Notes under the pieces: model-generated
Seen by the model: the letters and a program-made list of their open reading frames with translations, nothing else
What the model was told of the DNA's origin: nothing
Database searches by the model: none
Program-made: the position numbers and the translations under genes
DNA from: Methylomonas methanica MC09
Lineage (GTDB): Bacteria; Pseudomonadota; Gammaproteobacteria; Methylococcales; Methylomonadaceae
Reading direction: 5' to 3'
NCBI RefSeq assembly: GCF_000214665.1
Contig: NC_015572.1
Location: 2,604,001-2,668,000, forward strand
DNA length: 64,000 bases
Shown: in pieces, positions 37,311 through 46,189 of the stretch
Numbering within the stretch: the first letter of the stretch is position 1
Layout of the letters: each line of letters starts with the position of its first letter

Positions 37311-39671
37311 TTACTGTGGCAAAAACACTATGCTGTGAGTTAGCTTGTTTGCCAGCATTGGCGACACAGCGCCGGACTGCCAATAAGGTTGTTGATCGCG
37401 GTAGTGACCAGAGAGCGGATGCCCGGATTGTCCACCCGGCATCTGAAAAATGGCGTCTTCCGGATACATTGGCGACAATACCAGACGCTCACTGGCACCA
37501 TGCCCTGTATCCATCACTTTTACGCAAAGGCCGGCGCAACCGTCGCTTTCGAAACGCGGCATATCCAATACTTCTCCCAATAGCGGCGACACTTTACTGA
37601 ACGGGTGGTGCAAGGTTATCGGATGGGTTTCGCCCCATGACAGCTTTGCCAGATCTTTATCCGGATATTCCTGCTGTAACGTTTCGGCGGACCGGGTGAG
37701 GCTTTCCAGAATCATCCGCCGCCAATCGTCGCGATACTGTGCCCGCAATAATCCCGCCGGCCGTTGCGTCAACAATAAACGCAATGGGGTTTCCATCTCG
37801 CGCCAGGTGTATCTGAAATCGGGGTCGTGCGCTTGACCGGCGGCGACGATTTTGGCAAACACCTCGTCGGCCAAACGACGTCTAAATTCCGCCAACAAGG
37901 CCGCGCCTACGCTATCGGTGCGCATATGGCCATCCCATGCTATTAACGCTTGCTCCGCGTCTTGCAAAGCAGGCTGTTTAGCGTTGACATGACTAAGTTC
38001 GTCCAAGGCCAGCTGCCGGTAAAAATCGTACACGGCGTTGCGGGTATCCAGCTGTACCGCCAGTAAATCCGCTTCCGTCAGCCGGTTTTGCCCGCGCAAC
38101 AGTTCCGCGATACGGAACGCCCGGTAGCCCAGCGCCCAATTATGCGCAATCGTATGCGGAAAATCGCGGCCCAAGGTGCGGTTATTGGCGGTGACGATAA
38201 AACCTTCCGGCGGATCGATTAAACGCGGCAAGGCGTCCGGCGCCAGAAATTGTTGCCAGGCCACTTCGCCATCCACCCAGGAACGCGCGGCCAAGCCGTC
38301 AAAACCTTGCCGTTGCGGAAACCGGCCCATGTAGGTCCAGCCGATATGTCCCTCCTTATCGGCAATCACCACGTTCTGCGGCGGCGCGGCAATCCGGTTC
38401 AAAATATCCACGGCCTGCTGCACGCTGCGTGCGTCATCCATACCCAGTAAACCTAAATCGACGCCGTGCGGCTCCAAGGCCGTCCATTTAACAGCTACCG
38501 GTTTGCCAAGCAGTGGCTGCTCGGACACCGGGCCCCAGATGGTATCGCGTACGGTTATTTCAATGGCGGGCGCATCCTTGATCCGAATCCTTTCGGTATG
38601 ACTGTCGAAATTAACCCAGCCGAGTGGCGTGCGGTATTCCAAAGGATTATCCGGATTGACATCCAGACTGACCAGATCCAGCAAATCGGCGGTGACGTTG
38701 GTAAAACCCCAGGCGATATCATCGTTGCCGCCGACGATGATGCCGGGCACGCCGGGCAAACTCACCCCGAAAACGTGCCGGTTCGGGTAGGCTATATCGG
38801 CCCGATACCAGATATTGGGTATGCTCAAACCCAGATGCATATCGTTAGCCACCAGGGTGCGACCGTCGACGGTTTTACTGCCGGCCACCACCCAATTGTT
38901 GGAGCCGATCACCACGTTCCCCGCGTCTACCCCGGTTTGCGCCAATACGGCGCCCGGTTCGGGCAGACCGGCAAAAACCTTGGGCGAAACGCTGGGGTTA
39001 AAGCGGCGCGGCGTTTCGCCGCCCACCAGAGTAGTGGTGTAGCTATCGGTATCCGGGGTTAAGAAGACCAGCAAATCCTTGGGCAGGACCTTTTCCATCA
39101 CACTGAACATGCGTTCATCCTGTTCGTATCCGTTCAGAATTTGAAACATGCTCAATACCACCAGGATACTGTCTTCCTCGCGCCACGCTTCGGGCCGATG
39201 CCGCAACAATAAAAATTCCGGTGCTAAAATGCGCGTCTGCGCCAGATAAGCATTCACCCCAGCCACGTACGCCTGCAGAAACCGGCGTTGTTCGTCCGGC
39301 AAGTCCCGTACGATTTTTTGGGCGGCTTTCGATAATTGATAAGCGCGCTGCTTACGGTCGATGTCTACCGCCGCCTGGCCGAACAACTCCGCCAAACGCC
39401 CGGCGCTTTTCCGCCGCATCAGTTCCATTTGAAACAAACGGTCGCGGGCATGCAAGTAGCCTAATACCTGCAGCGCATCCGGCCGGTTTGCTGCGGAAAT
39501 GACTGGAATACCCAAATCGTCGCTGTTTACCTTTACCTCGGCATTTAAGCCGGACAGCCTCAATTCGCCGTCTTCATTCGGTACGGAGGCCACTAGCAAT
39601 AGGTAAAACACCCCAATGGCTATTAGAGCTATAAAAAGCGTAGTGAGTGAAACAAGCTTTGCTGTGCGCAT
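37311..39671 (-). CDS. Penicillin acylase (penicillin amidase) family Ntn hydrolase
   Basis: 786 residues with an N-terminal hydrophobic segment (about 7-27) that is a signal peptide or anchor. The proenzyme pattern is clear: DDLGIPVISA, the alpha chain, then the autocleavage site G256-S257 in NVVIGSNNWVVAGSKT, where Ser257 becomes the N-terminal nucleophile of the beta chain. Further family blocks are LVANDMHLGLSIPNIWY, GVSLPGVPGIIVGGNDDIAWGFTN and VTANNR. Such periplasmic enzymes cleave amides, including N-acyl-homoserine lactones, lipopeptides and beta-lactam side chains. The natural substrate is unknown. It appears monocistronic. Confidence 0.92.
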   Translation of the reverse strand: MRTAKLVSLTTLFIALIAIGVFYLLLVASVPNEDGELRLSGLNAEVKVNSDDLGIPVISAANRPDALQVLGYLHARDRLFQMELMRRKSAGRLAELFGQAAVDIDRKQRAYQLSKAAQKIVRDLPDEQRRFLQAYVAGVNAYLAQTRILAPEFLLLRHRPEAWREEDSILVVLSMFQILNGYEQDERMFSVMEKVLPKDLLVFLTPDTDSYTTTLVGGETPRRFNPSVSPKVFAGLPEPGAVLAQTGVDAGNVVIGSNNWVVAGSKTVDGRTLVANDMHLGLSIPNIWYRADIAYPNRHVFGVSLPGVPGIIVGGNDDIAWGFTNVTADLLDLVSLDVNPDNPLEYRTPLGWVNFDSHTERIRIKDAPAIEITVRDTIWGPVSEQPLLGKPVAVKWTALEPHGVDLGLLGMDDARSVQQAVDILNRIAAPPQNVVIADKEGHIGWTYMGRFPQRQGFDGLAARSWVDGEVAWQQFLAPDALPRLIDPPEGFIVTANNRTLGRDFPHTIAHNWALGYRAFRIAELLRGQNRLTEADLLAVQLDTRNAVYDFYRQLALDELSHVNAKQPALQDAEQALIAWDGHMRTDSVGAALLAEFRRRLADEVFAKIVAAGQAHDPDFRYTWREMETPLRLLLTQRPAGLLRAQYRDDWRRMILESLTRSAETLQQEYPDKDLAKLSWGETHPITLHHPFSKVSPLLGEVLDMPRFESDGCAGLCVKVMDTGHGASERLVLSPMYPEDAIFQMPGGQSGHPLSGHYRDQQPYWQSGAVSPMLANKLTHSIVFLPQ

Positions 39672-40082
39672 GAATTTAGCCGAAAAAAGAGATTATCGCC
39701 GTGTAGGCCGGCGTGAACGCTAATGAAATCCAGCGGCGAAGTTAGCCGACATCACTCAGTTTAAATCAAAATTGCTGTAAGCGCGGACATGGCGACAACA
39801 CCTGCCACCGCTTAACATTTTGGTTTTGCCAAATTGGGGCCTACAATCCAAATTCGCGGGCCTGATATTTTCGACTAGACTTATTCGGGTTTTTTATGTA
39901 ACTGCAATAAATGGTGTGTATAAGCAAATTGAGCAGTCGATTGTTTTTTTAAACTGTATGACGGAAACCCGCCTGAACCGTTTCGAGCTCGGCTGCGTGG
40001 GTAAACGACTCACAGACGTCCGCCTCATACATATTATTGAATCAAATCCTCAGTTCGACTTGGAATACCCGGAGACGTACTT
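39672..40082. other. Divergent intergenic region upstream of the PspA-flotillin operon
   Basis: 411 bases between the acylase start (minus) and the PspA-like gene (plus). It holds a candidate promoter (39820-39847). CGGAGACG shortly before 40083 serves as the Shine-Dalgarno of the PspA-like gene. I saw no sigma-54 -24/-12 element of the kind that drives pspA in enterobacteria, so regulation may differ. No gene is supported here. Confidence 0.5.
39820..39847 (+). promoter_or_regulatory. Candidate sigma-70 promoter for the PspA-flotillin operon
   Basis: TTGGTT and TACAAT with a 16-base spacer. It is about 230 bases before the first gene, so it would imply a long leader. By-eye assignment. Confidence 0.25.
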
Positions 40083-40748
40083 ATGACCGAAACTCTCGCC
40101 GCGCGCGTTACCCGGCTAATCGTCGGCGGCGCACATACCCTGATAGAAAAAGCGGAAAACCTGAGCCCGGAAGCCGTAATGGCGCAGTCCGTCCGGGAAA
40201 TCGATCAAATCATCGCCGAAGTGCGGCTGGATTTCGGCAAATCGGAAGCCGCCAAGCATTTGACCCAGTCGCAAATGGCCAAATTGAATGCCGAACACGA
40301 GCAGCTAAACGGACAAATCGAAGTGGCGGTAGCTCAAGGCCGGGACGATTTGGCCACGGCCGCCATCGGCAGGCAGACCGACATCGAGGATTATCTGCCG
40401 GTCTTGCAAAAATCCCTGGACGAACAATCCGAGCGGGCGGCGGAATTTGAAAACTATCTTCTGGCTTTGCAGGCGAAAAAACGCGAACTGACCCAACTGC
40501 TGGACGAGTATACGGCTGCGCCGACAGCTGTCGGCGCGGTCGATAATCCCGATCGCCAGACCCGGGTAGATGATGCGCAATCCGCCTTCGACCGGGCGCT
40601 GGTCCGGCAAGGCAATATCGATGATTCAGGCCCCGGCATATACCAGGATGCAGCCAAGTTGAAAGAGCTGGCGGAACTGCAGCGCAACCAACGCATCGCC
40701 GAGCGGCTGGCCGCCATCAAGACCGGCGCAACCGGAACCAAGCAATAA
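40083..40748 (+). CDS. PspA/IM30 (Vipp1) family membrane-remodelling protein
   Basis: 221 residues, almost entirely coiled coil. The N-terminal amphipathic segment and LIEKAENLSPEAVMAQSVREIDQIIAEVR match the start of PspA/IM30 proteins, and QGRDDLATAAIGRQ is the equivalent of the REDLA motif in the second helix. Family members polymerise on damaged inner membranes and remodel them. It heads a five-gene operon with an OB-fold membrane protein, a flotillin, an AIM24 protein and an M48 protease. No pspF, pspB or pspC is nearby, so this is a non-enterobacterial psp arrangement. The ATG has GGAG about 8 bases upstream. Confidence 0.85.
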   Translation: MTETLAARVTRLIVGGAHTLIEKAENLSPEAVMAQSVREIDQIIAEVRLDFGKSEAAKHLTQSQMAKLNAEHEQLNGQIEVAVAQGRDDLATAAIGRQTDIEDYLPVLQKSLDEQSERAAEFENYLLALQAKKRELTQLLDEYTAAPTAVGAVDNPDRQTRVDDAQSAFDRALVRQGNIDDSGPGIYQDAAKLKELAELQRNQRIAERLAAIKTGATGTKQ

Positions 40749-40765
40749 TACATCAGGGGCTATAA

Positions 40766-41392
40766 GTGGAACTATTACTGGCGCCGCAATCGCTGCCTTT
40801 TACGGCGGCATTGGTTTTGGTGTTGTTGATCGGCATCGTCGAAACCCTGGCGGTATTAAGCGGACTGACGCTTTCCGGCTGGCTGGATACGCTATTTATC
40901 GACAGTCTGCCCGGTGCGACCGATTCCTGGCTGGGCTGGTTGCACGTCGGCCGGGTACCGGTTTTAGTGCTGCTTGTCACTTGGCTGACCGCATTTTCCA
41001 TTATCGGCGTGTCGTTCAACGCCTTGGCTTACGGCTTGTTTGGGCTTTATGTCTATCCCTTGCTCTCGGTGCCGGCCGCTTTGGTGTTTTCTCTCCCGTT
41101 GGTGCGACTTGCCGGAGCCGGCTTGGCCAAAATTCTGCCTAAAGACGAAACCTCGGCGGTACTGCTGGAAACCCTGGTCGGCCGCACGGCGTTAGTAATT
41201 AACGGCACGGCCCGCGTCAATTACCCTGCTCAGGCCAAGGTCAAAAACGAACATGGCCAAACCTTTTATGTACGGGTCGAACCCGAGCAAGAAACGCAGA
41301 CATTCAGCGCCGGGCAATCGGTATTGCTGATCAAACAAATTTCCGGCACCCGCTTTCTGGCCATCGCCAACCCGCGCCCGGATCTACTTTAA
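40766..41392 (+). CDS. YqiJ-like inner-membrane protein with C-terminal OB-fold
   Basis: 208 residues from a GTG at 40766, preceded by CAGGGG. Transmembrane helices are at about 13-35, 62-85 and 90-115. The C-terminal soluble part (about 135-205) is a beta-rich OB-like domain (GRTALVINGTARVNYPAQAKV, GQSVLLIKQISGTRFLAI), as in YqiJ and NfeD-type partners of flotillins. The gene directly precedes the flotillin, which supports a complex. It probably helps assemble or anchor flotillin microdomains. Confidence 0.82.
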   Translation: MELLLAPQSLPFTAALVLVLLIGIVETLAVLSGLTLSGWLDTLFIDSLPGATDSWLGWLHVGRVPVLVLLVTWLTAFSIIGVSFNALAYGLFGLYVYPLLSVPAALVFSLPLVRLAGAGLAKILPKDETSAVLLETLVGRTALVINGTARVNYPAQAKVKNEHGQTFYVRVEPEQETQTFSAGQSVLLIKQISGTRFLAIANPRPDLL

Positions 41393-41412
41393 CCGCAATC
41401 TGGAGACTTTGA

Positions 41413-43113
41413 ATGGACCAATTAATGGGGCTGGGTTATATCGTCGGCACCGCACTGGTGGGTTTGATCACCATCGGCCTGATTTTCGCCCGCTTGTATC
41501 GGCGCTCGTCCAAGGAGCTGGCCTTCGTCCGCACCGGTCTGGGCGGACAAAAAGTAGTGATGGACGGCGGCGCCGTGGTACTGCCGATTTTCCACGAATG
41601 CGTCAACATCAACATGAACACCCTCAAGTTGGAAGTATCGCGTTCCGGCGCGGACAGCTTGATCACTTTGGACCGGTTGCGGGTCGACGCAGTGGCGGCA
41701 TTTTTCGTACGGGTTATCCCCAGCGTCGAAGGCGTGGCCAGCGCTGCCCAAACTTTAGGCCAACGCACCATGCACCCGGACTCATTGAAGGAGTTGGTGG
41801 AAGATAAGTTCGTCGACGCCTTGCGGGCGGCGGCAGTGTCCATGGGCATGCATCAATTGCTGGACAAGCGCGGCGACTTTATCCAGGCGGTACAGAACGC
41901 GGTGTCCGAGGATTTGTTGAAAAACGGCCTGGAGCTGGAATCGGTCAGCTTGACCCGGCTGGACCAAACCCCGATCAAGTTCTTCGATTCGCAAAATGCC
42001 TTCGACGCCGAAGGTTTGACCAAACTGACCCAGCAAACCCAGCAGCGCGCCCGCGAACGTAACGAAATCGAGCAAGACACCGCCGTAGCGATTGCGAAGA
42101 AAAACTACGAGGCCACCCAACTCAAACTGAATATCGAAAAAGACCAGACGTTCGCCACTTTACACCAACAACAGGAAGTCGCCACCCGCGACGTACAGCA
42201 AAAAGCCGAAATTGCCAGCATCACCGCGCAACGCGAACGCGAGGCGCAACAGGCCAAGATCGACGCCGAGCGCTTGGTGCAGGAAGCCGAGGTGGAAAAA
42301 AGCCGCGCCATTCGCCAACGCCAGATCGAAGCCGACCGGGAAGTGCAAGTCGCCAAAATCGAGCAGGAAAAACAAACCACCCTGGTCGAGCAAGACAAGC
42401 AAATTTCGATTGCGGAAAAATCCAAAGCCCAATCGGAAGCCGAAACCCTGGCCCACCAAGCCCGGGCGCTGGCAGCCGGTGCCGAGGAACAGATCAAGAC
42501 CGCCCGCGACGTGGCCATTGCCGAGCGCGACAAGCAAATCGCCTTGGTGGCCGCCGATCAGGATGCTCAAGAACGGGCCATCGGGGTGCGGGTAGCCGCC
42601 GAAGCCGAAAAGGATGCCGCCGAAAATCAGGCCGAAGCGATCAAAATCAAAGCGGAAGCCCAACAGCTGCAATACCAGGTGGAAGCCAACGGCATCGAAA
42701 TGCGCAATGCCGCGTTGAATACTTTGGCCGCCGAGCAGATTGCCATGCAGATCAAGATGAAGCTGTTGGAAGTGCTGCCGGACATCATCGAAGCATCGGT
42801 CAAACCGATCGAGAAAATCGACAGCATCAAGATCGTGCAAGTGGACGGGCTAAGTCGAGGCAACAGTAGCGCTGCCACGGAAGCCGGATCGTCCGGCAAC
42901 GGCAGCTTGGCCGATCAAGCGGTTTCAGCCGCCCTAACCTACCGGGCCCAGCAACCGATTCTGGATGCGGTGCTGAACGAAGTCGGCCTGAAAGGCGGCG
43001 ATTTGAACCACTTGGTCCAGGCCGCCGCGCAGGGATTTTCAGCGTCCGAAGATACAACTCAGGCAGCACCTGCAAACGCTCAACAGACAGGCACAGGCAA
43101 AAAACCAAACTAA
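41413..43113 (+). CDS. YqiK-like flotillin
   Basis: 566 residues. N-terminal membrane helix about 8-28, then an SPFH/Band-7 domain about 35-210 (FVRTGLGGQKVVMDGGAVVLPIFHE is diagnostic of flotillins). A long Glu/Ala/Gln-rich coiled coil covers about 205-430. The tail contains MKLLEVLPDIIEASVKPIEKIDSIKIV, and a low-complexity C-terminus follows. Flotillins scaffold membrane microdomains. The gap to the YqiJ-like gene is 20 bases. Context with PspA suggests a membrane-stress or fluidity role. Confidence 0.93.
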   Translation: MDQLMGLGYIVGTALVGLITIGLIFARLYRRSSKELAFVRTGLGGQKVVMDGGAVVLPIFHECVNINMNTLKLEVSRSGADSLITLDRLRVDAVAAFFVRVIPSVEGVASAAQTLGQRTMHPDSLKELVEDKFVDALRAAAVSMGMHQLLDKRGDFIQAVQNAVSEDLLKNGLELESVSLTRLDQTPIKFFDSQNAFDAEGLTKLTQQTQQRARERNEIEQDTAVAIAKKNYEATQLKLNIEKDQTFATLHQQQEVATRDVQQKAEIASITAQREREAQQAKIDAERLVQEAEVEKSRAIRQRQIEADREVQVAKIEQEKQTTLVEQDKQISIAEKSKAQSEAETLAHQARALAAGAEEQIKTARDVAIAERDKQIALVAADQDAQERAIGVRVAAEAEKDAAENQAEAIKIKAEAQQLQYQVEANGIEMRNAALNTLAAEQIAMQIKMKLLEVLPDIIEASVKPIEKIDSIKIVQVDGLSRGNSSAATEAGSSGNGSLADQAVSAALTYRAQQPILDAVLNEVGLKGGDLNHLVQAAAQGFSASEDTTQAAPANAQQTGTGKKPN

Positions 43114-43177
43114 AACTTGCCGAATGTCCAAGCGCCGAATCGACCGCGCTATTTACCATCGTTAATAGGAGTTATTT

Positions 43178-43858
43178 ATGAATTTTAGCATTACCAACCC
43201 CGGCGCCTTTTCGACGTTATTGGTACATCTGGAACGGGGCGAAGCCATCAAGGCCGAATCGGGCGCCATGATTACCATGAGCGAAACCCTGGATGTGGAT
43301 TCCAAAATGGAAAGAGGTTTGTTGGGCGGCTTGTCCCGCAAACTGTTGACCGGCGAATCGCTGTTTTTCCAAACCCTTACCGCTGTGCGCGGCCCCGGCG
43401 AAGTGCTGATGGCGTCCGCTTATCCCGGCGAAATCGCCGTGCTGGAGCTGGACGGTTCCGAGGAATATATCCTGCAAAAAGACGGCTTTCTGGCCGCCGA
43501 ACAATCGGTGCAAGTCTCCACCAAGGCGCAAAATTTGACCAAGGGCCTGTTTTCCGGCGAAGGTTTTTTCGTGATGCGTATCAGCGGCAAAGGCAAGCTG
43601 GCCATCAGCACCTACGGCGGCATTCAAAAACTAACGCTGGCACCGGGCGAAACCCGCATCATCGACAACAGCCACATGGTGGCCTGGAGCGCCAACGCCA
43701 ACTATAAAATCGAAAAAGCCGCCAAGGGTTGGATTTCCAGCTTTACCAGCGGCGAAGGTCTGGTATGCCGCTTCCACGGACCGGGAGACGTTTACATCCA
43801 AACCCGCAACTCGCCGGGCTTCGGCTCCTGGGTACGCCAGTTCATTCCGACCCGCTAA
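43178..43858 (+). CDS. AIM24 / TIGR00266 family protein
   Basis: 226 residues, all-beta. Diagnostic segments are the N-terminal IKAESGAMITMSETLDVDSK, GLLGGLSRKLLTGESLFF, GPGEVLMASAYPGEIAVLEL, the WSANANYKIEK block and GLVCRFHGPGDVYIQTRN near the C-terminus. AIM24 proteins form trimeric beta folds; their biochemical role is unknown, though they are needed for inner-membrane organisation in mitochondria. AGGAG precedes the ATG. The 64-base gap to the flotillin is the largest in the operon. Confidence 0.9.
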   Translation: MNFSITNPGAFSTLLVHLERGEAIKAESGAMITMSETLDVDSKMERGLLGGLSRKLLTGESLFFQTLTAVRGPGEVLMASAYPGEIAVLELDGSEEYILQKDGFLAAEQSVQVSTKAQNLTKGLFSGEGFFVMRISGKGKLAISTYGGIQKLTLAPGETRIIDNSHMVAWSANANYKIEKAAKGWISSFTSGEGLVCRFHGPGDVYIQTRNSPGFGSWVRQFIPTR

Positions 43859-43875
43859 TATAAGTTCCATAAACA

Positions 43876-45030
43876 ATGAGTTTGGAAAGCCATTACAACG
43901 GCCTATATTACGCCGGACGCGACAAATTCAGCGTCCGGTTTTCGGTATCCTCGCACGGGCTGATTCAATTTGAAGCCGGAGCACGAGGCGGCTTGGAAGT
44001 GGCGCTGCAACGCACGACATTGGAACTGATCGGCGATCCGAAAACCACGTTGCAAATCGGCTGGATCGACCACAACGACCGGCAAGCCTTGTTATGCGCC
44101 GAACCCGAGCTGTTCGACCAACTGCTGGCGCTGAATTTGCCTCAAACGGCTTTACAGCACATCGGCGCACTGCAAACCAGTCAACATAAAAACCTTAAGG
44201 GAGAACGCCATCGGGTGCCGGTGTATTTGGGGCTGATCGCGGCGTTTTTTGTCGGCGGTTACTTTACGCTGCATTATTCCGCCCCATTGGTTGCCGACAT
44301 GATTCCCTACGAATGGGAGAAAAAGATCGGCGCTTTCGCCTTTGAAAACTATCAAATCGGCAAGAAAACCGTCACCGACAAAACGGTCACGGACACCGTC
44401 GATACCATCGTCAAACGCATAGACCGCTACGACGGCGCCGACATCGCATACCAAGTGGCCGTGGTGGATGCGGATATGATCAATGCCTTTGCGTTTCCCG
44501 GCGGCTATGTGGTGGTGACGACCGGCTTGCTGGAAAACGCGGACAATCCCGAACAAGTTGCCGGGGTACTGGCCCATGAATTGACGCATGTGTTACAGCG
44601 GCACAGCATGCGTAAACTGGTACGTCAGGCTGGCATGGGCGTTTTAGTCGGCATCGTGTTCGGCGATGTCTCGGCACTCTCGCATCTGATTGAACTCAGC
44701 TCGCAACTGGACAGCCTGTCGTTCGATCGTAGCCAGGAACGCAGCGCCGACGACGGAGCAATCGAAATCATGACCGCGGCCGGTATGTCGCCGCAAAATC
44801 TGGCTGCGTTTTTTGACAAAATTCAAAAGGCGGATGCAATTACCGGCAATATTCCCGAGCTGTTTCAAACCCATCCGCTGACCGACGAGCGTATCAAGCG
44901 CGTGACCGCCGCCGCCGAGCCGGCACAGCCCTTTAAATTCGATATGGATTGGGAGGCGCTCAAACAACGAGTCAAACAAAACCAGGCAATCCGATCGCCC
45001 GCAAATTCCGGCCACGCCAGTTTTCATTAA
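43876..45030 (+). CDS. Membrane M48-family zinc metalloprotease
   Basis: 384 residues. An N-terminal beta-rich domain of about 100 residues precedes a transmembrane helix (about 115-135). The M48 catalytic domain has HELTH (234-238, zinc ligands H234/H238, catalytic E235) and the downstream ERSAD segment (288-292) carrying the third ligand. FPGGYVVVTTGLL and TH-x-x-T-DERI are further Oma1/BepA/HtpX-type features. It lies 17 bases after the AIM24 gene as the last gene of the PspA-flotillin operon. In that context it probably removes damaged membrane or envelope proteins. Confidence 0.9.
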   Translation: MSLESHYNGLYYAGRDKFSVRFSVSSHGLIQFEAGARGGLEVALQRTTLELIGDPKTTLQIGWIDHNDRQALLCAEPELFDQLLALNLPQTALQHIGALQTSQHKNLKGERHRVPVYLGLIAAFFVGGYFTLHYSAPLVADMIPYEWEKKIGAFAFENYQIGKKTVTDKTVTDTVDTIVKRIDRYDGADIAYQVAVVDADMINAFAFPGGYVVVTTGLLENADNPEQVAGVLAHELTHVLQRHSMRKLVRQAGMGVLVGIVFGDVSALSHLIELSSQLDSLSFDRSQERSADDGAIEIMTAAGMSPQNLAAFFDKIQKADAITGNIPELFQTHPLTDERIKRVTAAAEPAQPFKFDMDWEALKQRVKQNQAIRSPANSGHASFH

Positions 45031-45237
45031 AACCTCCCCACCGCACGTGCCGGGTGCTGTTAAGGTAGACCGAACTCCCCTCAACCACATCCAAGTTTAA
45101 TACCGCCAGCATTTCGGTATTGATAGCCTTTATAACCCGGAATCCAATTCATGTCATCCGCGCTACTTAAGCCCGAATTAAGGGGCGCGCCGGACACTTG
45201 CGCACGACTGAACCCATTTCCAAAAAAGGAGTTTTAT

Positions 45238-45630
45238 ATGTTCAGAAAAGCAAAAATCATACTGATCGGATTACTGTTTTCTACCGTGGTTTGGGCGGAT
45301 GACGACGATTGGGATGATAGAGGTAGTTATGGTTATGGCTACCCCTATTACCAACAAGAAATAATCTATGCACCACCCGTCGTACAATACGGCGCACCAC
45401 CTATCGTAGAATACGCCGCCCCGCCCGTTGTTGAATACGTTCCGGTTCAACCGCGTTATTACGCACCACCTCCACCCGTTAGCTATTACAACTATGACCG
45501 TCGCTCACCGCAAGGATTGCTGGGCGGCATGGTAGGTAGTGTAATGGGGTACGAACTCGGCACCGGCGATCCATTGGCAGCCGGGATAGGTGCGGCCGCA
45601 GGCGCGTGGTTCGGCAACGGCAGGTATTAG
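45238..45630 (+). CDS. Secreted Pro/Tyr-rich glycine-zipper protein
   Basis: 130 residues from the ATG at 45238, chosen because AAAGGAG lies 7 bases before it and a clean signal peptide follows (MFRKAKIILIGLLFSTVVWA). The frame itself opens at 45151. The mature part begins with an Asp-rich run. It continues with degenerate APP(V/I)VEY repeats and ends in a glycine-zipper hairpin (LLGGMVGSVMGYELG...AAGIGAAAGAWFG). Glycine zippers insert in or associate with membranes. Function is unknown. Confidence 0.75.
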   Translation: MFRKAKIILIGLLFSTVVWADDDDWDDRGSYGYGYPYYQQEIIYAPPVVQYGAPPIVEYAAPPVVEYVPVQPRYYAPPPPVSYYNYDRRSPQGLLGGMVGSVMGYELGTGDPLAAGIGAAAGAWFGNGRY

Positions 45631-45680
45631 GATCGGCAATTAACCGCCCCCAAAAATATTTAATTTTTACACAGGAAAAT

Positions 45681-46067
45681 ATGAAAACTCGTTTATCTGC
45701 ACTGTTAGCTATCGCCGCACTGGTTTCGGGCTGCGCCTCCGTGAGCGGCTGGCGCCCCATTGTCGACCCGCGCCTCGATCAGCACCCGGACACCGTTCAG
45801 CGCGATATGCTGGAATGTAAAACGCTGGCCGACCAAGCGTCGGATATCACCAAAGAAGTGGGTTTGGGAGCTGCCACTGGTGCGGTTACCGGAGCGGCGG
45901 GAGGCGCGGCGATTGGTGCCGTCGCCGGCAGCGCGGCGACAGGTGCTGCAGGCGGCGCAATTTTGGCAATTCCCGCCGGCTTATGGGCAGGCTACGAATC
46001 CAACGAAGACTTTAAGCGCGCCTTTAAAACCTGCATGCGCCAACGCGGCCATACTTTGGTTAATTAA
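45681..46067 (+). CDS. Glycine-zipper lipoprotein
   Basis: 128 residues from the ATG at 45681, with AGGAAA before it. The signal MKTRLSALLAIAALVSGC ends in a good lipobox (VSGC, Cys18). A central glycine-zipper stretch (GAATGAVTGAAGGAAIGAV and on) forms a putative membrane hairpin. Two cysteines besides the lipid-anchor Cys (ECKTLAD, KTCMRQRG) could form a disulfide. It follows another glycine-zipper gene by 50 bases. A REP-like hairpin lies just downstream. Such proteins are outer-membrane lipoproteins of unknown role. Confidence 0.78.
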   Translation: MKTRLSALLAIAALVSGCASVSGWRPIVDPRLDQHPDTVQRDMLECKTLADQASDITKEVGLGAATGAVTGAAGGAAIGAVAGSAATGAAGGAILAIPAGLWAGYESNEDFKRAFKTCMRQRGHTLVN

Positions 46068-46074
46068 ACTTGAA

Positions 46075-46146
46075 AGTCCGTCATGCTCGCAGGGATGCGG
46101 GCATCGTACTTTCCGTGCAGTCTGGATCCCAACCGGAACGACGTTT
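46075..46146. repeat. REP-like palindromic element
   Basis: A stem GCTCGCA / TGCGGGC (46085-46102, one G-T-type pair) sits inside an outer match CGTCAT...ACGACG. This resembles the extragenic palindrome family CGTCATNCCCGC...GCGGGNATC. It may also serve as the terminator of the lipoprotein gene. It lies next to a RAYT transposase remnant, the kind of enzyme linked to REP spread. Confidence 0.45.
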
Positions 46147-46189
46147 TTCTGTGTCTATGTGAAAGACCGTGGGTAAGTATACTGAAGCT

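Noticed and set aside
39820..40086. 88-residue plus-strand frame before the PspA-like gene
   Set aside because: Runs into the next gene in another frame, lacks a ribosome site and resembles a leader region.
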